Below, one piece after another: positions 13,388 through 21,551 of a stretch of 21,621 nucleotides of DNA. This DNA is from Candidatus Poseidoniaceae archaeon (GTDB taxonomy: Archaea > Thermoplasmatota > Poseidoniia > Poseidoniales > Poseidoniaceae), in the NCBI GenBank assembly GCA_030741455.1, contig JASLVI010000010.1, forward strand, positions 1 through 21,621. The letters run 5' to 3'. The translations under genes were made by a program, and so were the position numbers. Position 1 is the stretch's first letter. Each line of letters starts with the position of its first letter. The notes below the pieces were generated by a model, which had not been told where the DNA came from, ran no database searches, and saw only the letters and a program-made list of their open reading frames with translations.

Positions 13388-16300
13388 TTGACATCACCTC
13401 CTCATTTGAATCCGAACCGTTTTGGTTGTCTGAAATAACCATTGATTGCGGCGTATCGAGGATGGCTGAAAGGTCCAGTCCATCCATTGCAAGGTCATTG
13501 AGAAGACGTGCTGGGTCGCCAAGGTCTCGCTCGATACGTGTGGCCTTAACCTCAATATCCGTGAGTTTACCGTAGAGCGTACCGTACATTTTGTTCACTC
13601 GACGGAGAATAAGCCACACGACGATGGTCGAGAAAAGAATGTAGCCTACCAGCGAGATGAGATTCGCTTCATCAGGCGTCATCTGTGGAGGAAGGCCAAG
13701 AACAACACCAACAAAACCGAACAGCGGCAAGCTGAGAATGATGGTTAGTTGCCGACGGGAGTCTGTAAGTGCTTGGAAGTGATCCGCATAAATCGTTGAA
13801 ATCCCCTTGCGTGCGCGTTGGTAATCTTCGTGAATATATCGGAACTCTTCACTACTGCGCCAAGCCATTCGCCACACCCACAGCGCGGCAAGAACGATGG
13901 CCATTGGACCCCACCATAGTGCATCATAGAGGTGGAACAGGAATCCGAGCATGATAATACCTGAATAGACAGCACCGAGACGGTACTTCTCATTTTGATT
14001 CGTCAATCCAAGCAAACCGATGGTGATGATGAGAGCAATCCCGAACCCTGCAAAGGACGTCAATGTAGATGGTGCACTGGAGTCGACCTTTTGCTTGAAT
14101 TCGAGTTCATCATTTTCAACGACGTTGTTCAGAGCGTAATCGGAAGTAATGCGTACAACGCAATTCGCATCCTTACTCTGTTCCCACCAATCAAGCGTTT
14201 CACCAGTTACTCTCCAGCGAAGAGTTTCACCCTCACCTTCGTATAGGAACGGAACGAAGTTTGGCTTGTCTTCAATTACGAGACCATCACAAACCAACTC
14301 TGAATCGATTCCAATAGCGAGCGCAGTACCTTCATTCTTCAAATCAAACTCAAGATATGCAGTTTCACCCTCCATAATCTGGTCCAGTTCATTGCCTTCG
14401 GCATCAACGATTCGTTGTGAATCACCGTCGATCATTGGATCAGCGTAAACGTTCAAAGCGAAGCGGAAGACCTCTTCAGTTACAGGTTCGCTTGGATCTG
14501 GGTGGTGAAGACGAATCGTGATGTCGTATCCATCGCCAGGAAGGATATTCGGACGATCTGGCACCTTCACATTGAATATGAGATTGGGAGAGAGGGCGTA
14601 AGCAGGTCGCTCAGGCAGTTGTATCAATTCGCTACCAGGCACACATGGGGCAGTGAGGTTCACGTAACGAACGCTCTCTGGACCTTCGAGATTTGTAAGT
14701 GAAATGTTCCAAACAAACTCCTCTTCATCGAGACCTAGTTCATCAAGATCGATAATACGCTCGACTCCACAGAACTCAATTGAATATCCGACCGTTGCAT
14801 CATTGAGGTACGGAATGTGAGAGTACTCGATTTCAACAGGGATCGGATTATCATTTGCGGGCGCCTCGAGTTTGTCAGCATAGCCTATGTCAAAGAGGCG
14901 CTTCATCTTCAGAGAGGTCATCAATTCCCCGCTGCCATCCACATCCACATCGGTTGGGACAAGTGTCACGCGCAAGTCAGCTGCAGTCGTAAGTGACGTA
15001 CTGCTACTACCTGCTGCATCCTTATCGACACTGATGATCAAATCGACCTTTTGATTCATCGGTAGGTAGAGTTGTGTTTCTGACTTGTCGAGGTTGACCA
15101 CCCAGTCATCGCTTGCAATTGTAAGGCCAGGTGCACGAACCTCATAGCCGACATCAACCCAAATATCCTTGTTTCCTGTATTGGTAATTGTTGCCTCTAA
15201 TATTCGGTTGTAACCTTCGTGGAAGAAATATTCATTCTCCCATCCTTCAACGGTGTAGGTAAATACTGGCGCAACGAGCAACTGAACCTTCTTGAGAACG
15301 TAAACTTCGTCCGTAGAAGGGTTGTATACGGTTAGGTTCGCATCGTGAATCGCACCATTGAGGAGGTTATCGCTACCATCGAGGGCTGGAACCTCCACAT
15401 CGAATGAACCGGTGCTGATCGCATCGATTGGGACGGTAAACGATTGGACAGTAGGTGTCGTCGACCAACCCCCATCGACAGTAATGTTGATGTTGACTGT
15501 TTCAACAAGGTTCCCAGTATTTTCAAGACTGAATGGGATTGTTAGGATTGTTCCTGGAATCGCTGCAAGCGTCTCAGGTGCAGTTAGTTGTACGTCATGA
15601 ATCTCGGACACATTGGCAACAATATTGGCATTGAGTTCAACCAACTGATCGTTTTCATCGAGCATTGATACTGTGAGAACTGCCATGTAAAATTCATCAG
15701 CACTTGCCTCCGTCGAGGGTATAATGTTGATTCGAACAGAGGATTCGTAACCTGCGGCAATGATAACGCTGGTTTCTGTATCAAGTTCAAAGGAGACATC
15801 GTCATATCCTCCGTCATCGAGAGCCAGAGAGAACGTAGTCGGTGCGTTTCCTGTATTCTCGATGTTGACGAACGCAGAGAGTTGTTCGTACGGCGTGATG
15901 TCGATTGACTGGTTGGTTGGAGTTAACGAAGCATTGATGGTTTCACCAACACGGATGTCCATTGTTTGTTCACCGATGTAGGTGCCCGTGTCAAGATCGT
16001 AGTAACGAACGGTGAGCGGCTGGAGCAGGCCTGACGGAGCAAGTGGGTCCGTCTTGACTGTAAGTGTTACCAGCGAGAGATGCACTCCACTCGACGCTGG
16101 ATAATCCTCGAAATCACTCGCAAGGTCAATGATGGTGTTGTTTGCACTGGAAGTGGTCAGATTTGCATACCACCCAGATGGCAAGTTCTCAACGATTTCT
16201 AGACGGTAGGATGACCGGTCGTTTCCGGTGTTCCCAAAAGTGAACATAAAGTCTGTATCAACGCCAACGTTTGCATCCAATGGGCCTGTTTCGGTAATCT

Positions 16301-18266
16301 CACCGTTGACGACCTTTGGCACGACGATGGAAAGGTTTTGTTGGATGACAGGAGCATACACTGCGGAGGCTGTGTGAATGCCTCCGAGCGTTGGCGTAGT
16401 TGTCACTGGAATCTTCACGGTGCCTGCGAGCGGAAGTTGCCCTGTGCGGCTTTGAATACCAAGTGAGGCTGCGAATGTTTCACCTAGTGTGAGGCCGTTG
16501 GTTTGGCCCGGAGTGACGGAAGCGTTCCAACGGTCTTCCTCGTTGAATCCTCCCGAGGTAAGTGCCTCAAAGGAGATGTTCCCGACGGTAATGTTTGCAT
16601 CGATTGTTTCAGCAAGATCGGAGACAAGATTGTGCCGAACTTGTACTTCAAGAGCTAAAATTTCATTGACGCCAATGGTCGAGCCAGCATTCATAACATC
16701 ACTTTCAGTCAGTACAATCGTATCGACAGGCAGGCCGGGATCGACCACAATAGCAGGCCGAACCTCTATTTGACCTGCGTCGGATGTAGGAATGCTCCCT
16801 ACGTCTGCTTGTGCGATGATGAATGCGCTCAAACTGTCGCCAGCCCTATTGTGTTCAGCAGGTACGAGAGGTAACTGAATTGGCGGCACCTCCACATGAA
16901 TAAAGCCCGATACGGTCTGGCCGACCTGCAACTCTCCAGTGTTCTCTATCGAGATGTTATGATCCCAGTTGAGTGCATTCATCGACAGGCCAGACATGAG
17001 GTTAAAGGATGCAGGAGCGTTTCCAGTGTTGGTAACGTTGAAGGCGATTGAATCGCTCTTTCCTGGAAGAACATAGGTCGTATCATTGGAAATATCGACT
17101 GTGACTTCGAGATATTCTCCGGCCATCACTCGGGTTGTGTCAGACAAACTGTATCCGCTGCCTTCAGAAGTTATCGAAAGCGAAACAATGTCAATATCAG
17201 ACAGTGCAGCATTTTGAGGAACGTCAACAACGACACCGAGCGTTGTAGTAGCACCTGCGATGAGGAAATTCGTCACAGTTCCGTCAAGGGAAGTGTCAGC
17301 CCATCCCAGACTACTGCTTACACTGATGTCGAAACTATCTGTAGTGGACCCGGTATTTTTGATGATATAGTAGAGTGTTGTTGAATCACCTGGGGCAGTG
17401 GTTCGATCCGAAGGACCCACCATTTCTGCAATGTAATCGCTGAAGATGACGTCAAATTCTGTGTGTGTGAAGGATTGTGGACCTGCAGAACCGTTAACCC
17501 ACACCTGAACGGAAACATTCCACAAGCCAGTTAATGCAGTTGCTGAAAAACCAGCGCTGAGGACCTCTCCCGCAGATGGCGAATAAATTGAACCTGGCTC
17601 AACCGTTTCGGTGTTTGATGCTTGCCAGTACTCGGTTGTGGTTCCCGTTGATGCATTGAACAGAACAAGACCCATGACTGCCGAAGACTGCATGACGCCA
17701 TCGTTACGAATTGTTGCGTTGAATGTGTGAGATTGCCGATCGAGGAAAACATAGGTATTGCCGGGTGCTGGAGATGGCAAATCGTCGCTAATAATCGTCA
17801 CCTCTCTCAAGGTTTCAACATTGAAATCACGGCGATATTCATTGTTTGCCGTATTGCCGTCGTTGACTCCAGAAACACGGGCGAACAATGTTTGCGAGGG
17901 GCCTGTTGTAGCAGTCCAACTGAGAAGGTAGGTGGTTGAGCCCGAGTTTGCAGACATTGTCCCGAGATCGACGGTATCGACAACCTGCTCAGCTGCCGTT
18001 GGAGAGCCTTTGTGTACAAGGGACAAGAATGCATTTCCAGAGGAAGTACCCGCATTGGAAACGTCGACACGAACGGTGTGCGTGTCGGGTGCGAGGACAA
18101 GCCCACTGCTGGTAAAGACCGAACCTGCCCCATCGAATTGCATGTTAGTGACTTGGAAATCAGGACCTGCGCGCCCGCTTGCAGATGATGCATCAGCAAA
18201 CGGTAAAGCCAAATGGCCGACTAAAAGTAAAACCAACAAGAGAGGGAGTGTTTTTTGCTTAAACAT
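13368..18266 (-). CDS. Giant 1632-residue multi-beta-sandwich membrane-anchored surface protein, unknown; archaellum-linked
   Basis: The N-terminal signal peptide is MFKQKTLPLLLVLLLVGHLA plus LPFADA (cleavage about residue 27). The ectodomain spans about 28-1402. It is built of roughly 110-residue beta-sandwich units of the CARDB/NEW3 style, each with a hydrophobic-x-N-T-G-N/S turn: about residues 71 (NAGT), 303, 412, 678, 803, 915, 1028 (NTG) and 1310 (NEGT), with 'PSGW' strands. The only four Cys are near 1166, 1208, 1326 and 1369, in the membrane-proximal part. Many N-x-S/T sequons are present. Five membrane helices follow (about 1403-1422, 1430-1447, 1453-1470, 1505-1525, 1536-1555) with Arg/Lys-rich inner loops, then a 75-residue cytoplasmic tail ending in an acidic stretch. 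The ATG at 18266 overlaps the upstream stop by eight bases; a TTG at 18290 is the alternative. It overlaps the downstream gene by 20 bases. Likely an envelope scaffold or anchor; function inferred only. Confidence 0.88.
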   Translation of the reverse strand: MFKQKTLPLLLVLLLVGHLALPFADASSASGRAGPDFQVTNMQFDGAGSVFTSSGLVLAPDTHTVRVDVSNAGTSSGNAFLSLVHKGSPTAAEQVVDTVDLGTMSANSGSTTYLLSWTATTGPSQTLFARVSGVNDGNTANNEYRRDFNVETLREVTIISDDLPSPAPGNTYVFLDRQSHTFNATIRNDGVMQSSAVMGLVLFNASTGTTTEYWQASNTETVEPGSIYSPSAGEVLSAGFSATALTGLWNVSVQVWVNGSAGPQSFTHTEFDVIFSDYIAEMVGPSDRTTAPGDSTTLYYIIKNTGSTTDSFDISVSSSLGWADTSLDGTVTNFLIAGATTTLGVVVDVPQNAALSDIDIVSLSITSEGSGYSLSDTTRVMAGEYLEVTVDISNDTTYVLPGKSDSIAFNVTNTGNAPASFNLMSGLSMNALNWDHNISIENTGELQVGQTVSGFIHVEVPPIQLPLVPAEHNRAGDSLSAFIIAQADVGSIPTSDAGQIEVRPAIVVDPGLPVDTIVLTESDVMNAGSTIGVNEILALEVQVRHNLVSDLAETIDANITVGNISFEALTSGGFNEEDRWNASVTPGQTNGLTLGETFAASLGIQSRTGQLPLAGTVKIPVTTTPTLGGIHTASAVYAPVIQQNLSIVVPKVVNGEITETGPLDANVGVDTDFMFTFGNTGNDRSSYRLEIVENLPSGWYANLTTSSANNTIIDLASDFEDYPASSGVHLSLVTLTVKTDPLAPSGLLQPLTVRYYDLDTGTYIGEQTMDIRVGETINASLTPTNQSIDITPYEQLSAFVNIENTGNAPTTFSLALDDGGYDDVSFELDTETSVIIAAGYESSVRINIIPSTEASADEFYMAVLTVSMLDENDQLVELNANIVANVSEIHDVQLTAPETLAAIPGTILTIPFSLENTGNLVETVNINITVDGGWSTTPTVQSFTVPIDAISTGSFDVEVPALDGSDNLLNGAIHDANLTVYNPSTDEVYVLKKVQLLVAPVFTYTVEGWENEYFFHEGYNRILEATITNTGNKDIWVDVGYEVRAPGLTIASDDWVVNLDKSETQLYLPMNQKVDLIISVDKDAAGSSSTSLTTAADLRVTLVPTDVDVDGSGELMTSLKMKRLFDIGYADKLEAPANDNPIPVEIEYSHIPYLNDATVGYSIEFCGVERIIDLDELGLDEEEFVWNISLTNLEGPESVRYVNLTAPCVPGSELIQLPERPAYALSPNLIFNVKVPDRPNILPGDGYDITIRLHHPDPSEPVTEEVFRFALNVYADPMIDGDSQRIVDAEGNELDQIMEGETAYLEFDLKNEGTALAIGIDSELVCDGLVIEDKPNFVPFLYEGEGETLRWRVTGETLDWWEQSKDANCVVRITSDYALNNVVENDELEFKQKVDSSAPSTLTSFAGFGIALIITIGLLGLTNQNEKYRLGAVYSGIIMLGFLFHLYDALWWGPMAIVLAALWVWRMAWRSSEEFRYIHEDYQRARKGISTIYADHFQALTDSRRQLTIILSLPLFGFVGVVLGLPPQMTPDEANLISLVGYILFSTIVVWLILRRVNKMYGTLYGKLTDIEVKATRIERDLGDPARLLNDLAMDGLDLSAILDTPQSMVISDNQNGSDSNEEVMSNGEEQG

Positions 18267-18690
18267 CAGCACTACCCCCTGCTTTCTCAAATCGTTGAAT
18301 GGTAACCGATTTACCCTGCGATTTCCATATCTCGAGAAGTTGCGCTAACAAGCGATCGTGTTCTTCATCAGAGATACCAAGTCGTCTTCGCTCTTCCCAC
18401 AGCAACAACTGCTCAGTACGGGTCAACAATGCGTCACGTAGGTACAGTTCAAGCGTACGCCGGTAGGCATCTCGATCAGATACGGCATAAACGAGGGAGT
18501 TCCCAGGCAACTGGTCGGCACGATTTTGAATGAAATTGCCTAAGTTGAGGGCTTCGTCGTACGAGAGGTTCCTACGATCAAGATCGCTTTGGATGACCGA
18601 GGCGATGCTTTGCAACTCATATCGTGACTTTGCACGTTGAATTTTTTTGAAGTACTTGCGGCTTCGACGCGTCATGCTTGGAGCCGCCAT
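18259..18690 (-). CDS. Small charged all-helical protein, first gene of the archaellum-linked operon
   Basis: A 143-residue cytosolic protein starting MAAPSMTRRSRKYFKKIQRA. It is helical throughout, with a basic N-terminus and a C-terminal segment YLRDALLTRTEQLLLWEERR then RLGISDEEHDRLLAQLLEIW. The latter follows the pattern 'L.dG.lT..E..lL...R..LgIsdeEH..ll' found in assorted archaeal proteins; I cannot name the family. The ATG at 18690 is preferred over the TTG frame to 18732; ATG at 18675 (MTRRSRK) is also possible. A TATA-like GATAAA (18713-18718) is about 26 bases before 18690, compatible with leaderless transcription, while a weak GAGAAGATGG ribosome site is alternatively present. Its stop overlaps the giant protein's start by eight bases, implying coupled translation. 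Confidence 0.75.
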   Translation of the reverse strand: MAAPSMTRRSRKYFKKIQRAKSRYELQSIASVIQSDLDRRNLSYDEALNLGNFIQNRADQLPGNSLVYAVSDRDAYRRTLELYLRDALLTRTEQLLLWEERRRLGISDEEHDRLLAQLLEIWKSQGKSVTIQRFEKAGGSADV

Positions 18691-18847
18691 GTTCCATCTT
18701 CTCAAGTGGCAGTTTATCAAACAATTGGCCAAAATTCACGGTTTTATTCGTTTTGCATGAGAATTTATGCATATTAAGTTGGAAGAGATATGCGCATTCC
18801 GAAGCCAAAATCCAAGCATTCATGACATCGAACACTACGGGCTAAAC
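18691..18847. promoter_or_regulatory. Divergent promoter region between the archaellum-linked operon and the peroxiredoxin cluster
   Basis: A 157-base AT-rich gap. On the minus strand, GATAAA (18713-18718) is at leaderless distance from the ATG at 18690. A further TATA-like block around 18763-18776 (TTTATGCATATTAA on the plus strand) is near-palindromic and could serve either direction, giving plus-strand transcription from about 18795 and a leader of about 50 bases. This is the only visible promoter site for the roughly 13.8-kb minus-strand operon besides possible internal ones near the archaellins. No RNA gene seen. Confidence 0.35.
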
Positions 18848-19333
18848 ATGAGTGCCGCTGTAACACTGTCCATCGGAGATAATTGCCCATTGTTTGACTG
18901 CATTGATTCTTCTGGCGAACATCACAGTTTGCAACGATACATGGAAGCAGGAACCAAGATAATCCTCTACTTCTATCCACGAGATTCAACACCTGGCTGT
19001 ACAAAACAAGCATGTAATTTCAGGGACAACCTTGGCCTGTTAACGCAACATGGCTATACCGTCCTTGGTGTATCAAAGGATTCGGAATCGTCCCATGAGA
19101 AATTCATCAATAAACAGGACCTCAATTTCCCACTTCTTATGGACACAGAAGGAACGTTGCACGAGTTGTTTGGTACGTGGCGAACAAAGAAAAATTATGG
19201 CAGAGAGTATCTTGGTTGCGTTCGCTCAACCTTTGTCATTGACGAAAACGGAACGATTGCATGGTGCAGATACAATGTACGTGCGAAAGGTCATGTCGAG
19301 ATGTTGATGCGCGAACTTGAGATTGAATCCTGA
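18848..19333 (+). CDS. bcp: Peroxiredoxin, Bcp/PrxQ type
   Basis: A 161-residue thioredoxin-fold peroxidase that reduces hydrogen peroxide and organic peroxides in the cytosol. The active site is FYPRDSTPGCTKQACNFRD: peroxidatic Cys51 in the T-P-G-C motif with the resolving Cys56 five residues later, the classical atypical two-Cys PrxQ arrangement. The remaining strands (VLGVSKDS, FPLLMDTEG, RSTFVIDENGTI) fit the family and the length is normal. I chose the ATG at 18848 (MSAAVTLSIGD); the frame is open to 18767, but the extra 27 residues are not family-like. It is first of a plus-strand cluster, nine bases before the acyltransferase. Confidence 0.95.
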   Translation: MSAAVTLSIGDNCPLFDCIDSSGEHHSLQRYMEAGTKIILYFYPRDSTPGCTKQACNFRDNLGLLTQHGYTVLGVSKDSESSHEKFINKQDLNFPLLMDTEGTLHELFGTWRTKKNYGREYLGCVRSTFVIDENGTIAWCRYNVRAKGHVEMLMRELEIES

Positions 19334-19342
19334 GGCGATACA

Positions 19343-19810
19343 ATGGATCACGACATCGGAGGTGAACAAATCTCCCTGTCTGAAACATCATGTGCATACA
19401 GACCATGTTACATCGGTAAGAATCTCCGCATCGGGGAACATGTGTCCATCGGTTCAATGTGCCATATTGGACGAAATGTAGCCATTGGCAACAATTCGAA
19501 TATCCAAGGATCATGCTACATATCCGATCGCACCATCATTGGAGAACACGTCTTCATCGGCCCCAATTTGACCATCCTCAACGACAAATACCCTCCCTCG
19601 GGCGATGTAAACAAATGGATGCCTGTCCGAATTCATAATCATGCAGTTCTTGGAGGTGGTTCAACAATTCTTCCTGGTGTTCAAGTTGGTGAAGGAGCTG
19701 TCCTCGGAGGCGGGTCAGTACTCACGAAATCAATCCCTGCAAGCCAGGTTTGGGCTGGAAATCCAGCAACGTTCCTAATGTCAAGGGAAGACTACGACAA
19801 GAAAAGGTGA
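19343..19810 (+). CDS. Left-handed beta-helix (hexapeptide repeat) acyltransferase
   Basis: A 155-residue acetyl/acyl-transferase of the LbetaH family. Hexapeptide repeats run from YIGKNLRIGEHVSIGSMCHI through NVAIGNNSNIQGSCYI and IIGEHVFIGPNLTI, then a loop with LNDKYPPSG. The closing coils VLGGGSTILPGVQVGEGAVL, GGGSVLTKSIP and WAGNPATFL are the usual GNPA ending. The layout resembles WlbB/WbbJ-type N-acetyltransferases that act on nucleotide-linked amino sugars, but the substrate cannot be determined. It sits nine bases after the peroxiredoxin gene and four before the flavin-reductase-like gene. The sugar epimerase across the convergent junction makes a role in surface glycan or archaellin glycosylation possible (inference). 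Confidence 0.88.
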   Translation: MDHDIGGEQISLSETSCAYRPCYIGKNLRIGEHVSIGSMCHIGRNVAIGNNSNIQGSCYISDRTIIGEHVFIGPNLTILNDKYPPSGDVNKWMPVRIHNHAVLGGGSTILPGVQVGEGAVLGGGSVLTKSIPASQVWAGNPATFLMSREDYDKKR

Positions 19811-19814
19811 GGTC

Positions 19815-20618
19815 ATGGAAGGAAAAACACACGTCATTTCATTTCTCAAAAAATGCATCGAATATGCTGATGCATCCATTGAACGGAAAACCAAGCGAGG
19901 CGAAATCGAAGACATTCACAAATGGGAAGCTTACCGTGATTACACTGCCCATGCCATTATGGAAGTCGAGGCTGGTGAACTTGATCGTTGGTTTCCTGCT
20001 CAACAGAAACAACTGGGACAAGGCGAACATCAAACCATTGATCTTGAAGCACTCACGCATGACATGCGATCATTGTGGTTAACGAATTTAGTTAGCCCTC
20101 GACCGCTCGCACTCATTGCTACATTGTCAGAAGAAGGTGTTCCTAACGTTGCACCATATACCTCAATGTCGGTCGTCTCTAATTCACCACCTCTTGCCAT
20201 CGTTTCTCTCTCTGCGGATCGAAACGATCGATGGCGTGACACACTCCTCAATTTACGCCAAACCAAGCAGGCTGTACTCAACTTCCTTCCAATTTCCAAC
20301 CATTTGGCATCCGTTGTTGAGCAAACAGCTCAGCCCATCGATTCCAGCAAGAGCGAATGGGAAGAATTTGGTCTCGAACCGCTTGAAGGTAATGAATTGG
20401 TCATGAAGGATGCTGCATTCGCGATGTTTGGTGAAGTCGAGAAGGAAATAGATCTACCTGAAGCGAAAGCGAAACTCGTCGTATTGCGATTAACAAAGGC
20501 AATTATTCCGGGCCAATTCGATGGTTCAGAACCTGCACACATCCTTTGCCAGCATGGATTGAACCGATTGATGGCAACACCGACTGCGTGGCACTACAAC
20601 ATCGATCGTAGCGTTTGA
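19815..20618 (+). CDS. Flavin reductase-like (FMN split-barrel) protein with helical N-terminal extension
   Basis: A 267-residue protein. From about residue 80 on it is a flavin-reductase-like split barrel: SPRPLALIATLSEEGVPNVA, PYTSMSVVSNSPPLAIVSLS, RDTLLNLRQTKQAVLNFLP and a late VVLRLTKAIIPG strand match the flavoredoxin-type family that binds FMN. Its oxidoreductase partner is unknown. Residues 1-75 are an added charged helical segment (KTHVISFLKKCIEYADASIE, WEAYRDYTAHAIMEVEAGEL) not part of that family. AGGTGAGGTC gives a ribosome site for the ATG at 19815, four bases after the acyltransferase stop. The 3' end overlaps the convergent epimerase gene by 25 bases. Confidence 0.85.
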   Translation: MEGKTHVISFLKKCIEYADASIERKTKRGEIEDIHKWEAYRDYTAHAIMEVEAGELDRWFPAQQKQLGQGEHQTIDLEALTHDMRSLWLTNLVSPRPLALIATLSEEGVPNVAPYTSMSVVSNSPPLAIVSLSADRNDRWRDTLLNLRQTKQAVLNFLPISNHLASVVEQTAQPIDSSKSEWEEFGLEPLEGNELVMKDAAFAMFGEVEKEIDLPEAKAKLVVLRLTKAIIPGQFDGSEPAHILCQHGLNRLMATPTAWHYNIDRSV

Positions 20619-21547
20619 AGTAGTCCTTGTTCGAGGTCGATCATAGCACTCCATGCGAACTGCTCCATAGTGTTGGCAAGGTTTGGACAACGTCGTTTTG
20701 AATCACCGGGATGGCCCTTTTCAAACACCAACTCAGGTAACGTTCCTGTTTCTTGTTCGACCAATTTGGAGATCTGTTGTGCCAATTCAAGCATTGAGAT
20801 TTCAAATTCAGACCCTAAATTGAAACTTGATCCTGTCAATCCATCGCCTTCGCCTGCTTGTTGAATGCCACTCACGAGGTCATCGATGTACGTTAATGAG
20901 CGTGTTTGACTTCCATCCCCATGAACGACAATAAAGCCCTCTTCAAGTGCAGATTTCATCATCATCGATACAACTTGCCCGTATGCATCGCCCAACAATC
21001 GTGGACCATATCCATTGAATGGACGTACGATTCGAGCATCTAAGCCATTGCGAACTGCGTGATGAACTGCGATTTCACCAAGGTACTTGCTGGCTCCATA
21101 CGCATGGCGTTGATGGTGAGAAGCAGCAGAAAAAACGGATGATTCATTGCCTCCGAGCGGCATAATTTCCGATTCGCCATATGCTTCTGGAGAAGAAGTG
21201 AATACATATCGAGCATTGTGTTTTTCTGCAAATTGAAGCGACGTTAACGTCGAATTCAGATTGACATCCATCACCATTCTCGCTTCCTCATGGAACCATT
21301 TCGTTCCATTGATGGCTGCAAGATGATACACGATATCAATGCTATCGGGATTGTTTATTCGTTCGTAGGACGAGGCCAAACAAGCATCCTCTTCGATGAA
21401 GACAATCTTCTCTTCAATCTCTTTCAAGTTCTCTCGTCGGCCACGCCAGCAATTATCGAGAACGATGACATCATGTCCACTCTCTACCAATGCTTCAACC
21501 AAACTGGAACCAAGAAAGCCCGCACCTCCGGTCACCAGTGCACGCAT
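20594..21547 (-). CDS. NAD-dependent sugar epimerase/dehydratase (extended SDR)
   Basis: A 317-residue extended short-chain dehydrogenase/reductase acting on a nucleotide sugar. The Rossmann glycine motif is VTGGAGFLG (residues 5-13), with LDN at the end of strand 2. The catalytic triad region is TSSPEAYG (Ser118/119) with HAYGASKYLGE (Tyr150, Lys154). Typical substrate-domain motifs follow: RIVRPFNGYGPR, VHGDGSQTRSLTYIDDLVSG and FNLGSEFEISMLELA. This matches UDP-glucose 4-epimerase / UDP-glucuronate decarboxylase-like enzymes; the exact substrate is uncertain. The start MRALVTGG at 21547 fits the family better than the longer frame to 21586, which overlaps the preceding gene. It begins four bases after the stop of the upstream partial gene (same operon) and ends 25 bases inside the convergent flavin-reductase-like gene. 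Confidence 0.92.
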   Translation of the reverse strand: MRALVTGGAGFLGSSLVEALVESGHDVIVLDNCWRGRRENLKEIEEKIVFIEEDACLASSYERINNPDSIDIVYHLAAINGTKWFHEEARMVMDVNLNSTLTSLQFAEKHNARYVFTSSPEAYGESEIMPLGGNESSVFSAASHHQRHAYGASKYLGEIAVHHAVRNGLDARIVRPFNGYGPRLLGDAYGQVVSMMMKSALEEGFIVVHGDGSQTRSLTYIDDLVSGIQQAGEGDGLTGSSFNLGSEFEISMLELAQQISKLVEQETGTLPELVFEKGHPGDSKRRCPNLANTMEQFAWSAMIDLEQGLLQTLRSML

Positions 21548-21551
21548 CTTA

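Noticed and set aside
12650..13438. Long plus-strand open frame (262 codons) opposite the coiled-coil gene
   Set aside because: Composition is Ser/Asn/Cys-rich with no domain. It is antisense to a well-supported gene with an excellent ribosome site and is a codon-bias shadow.
13368..18266. Possible tandem DNA repeats within the giant gene
   Set aside because: The repetition is at protein level (NTG turns in beta units); I saw no long matching DNA blocks, so it is not a recent tandem duplication.
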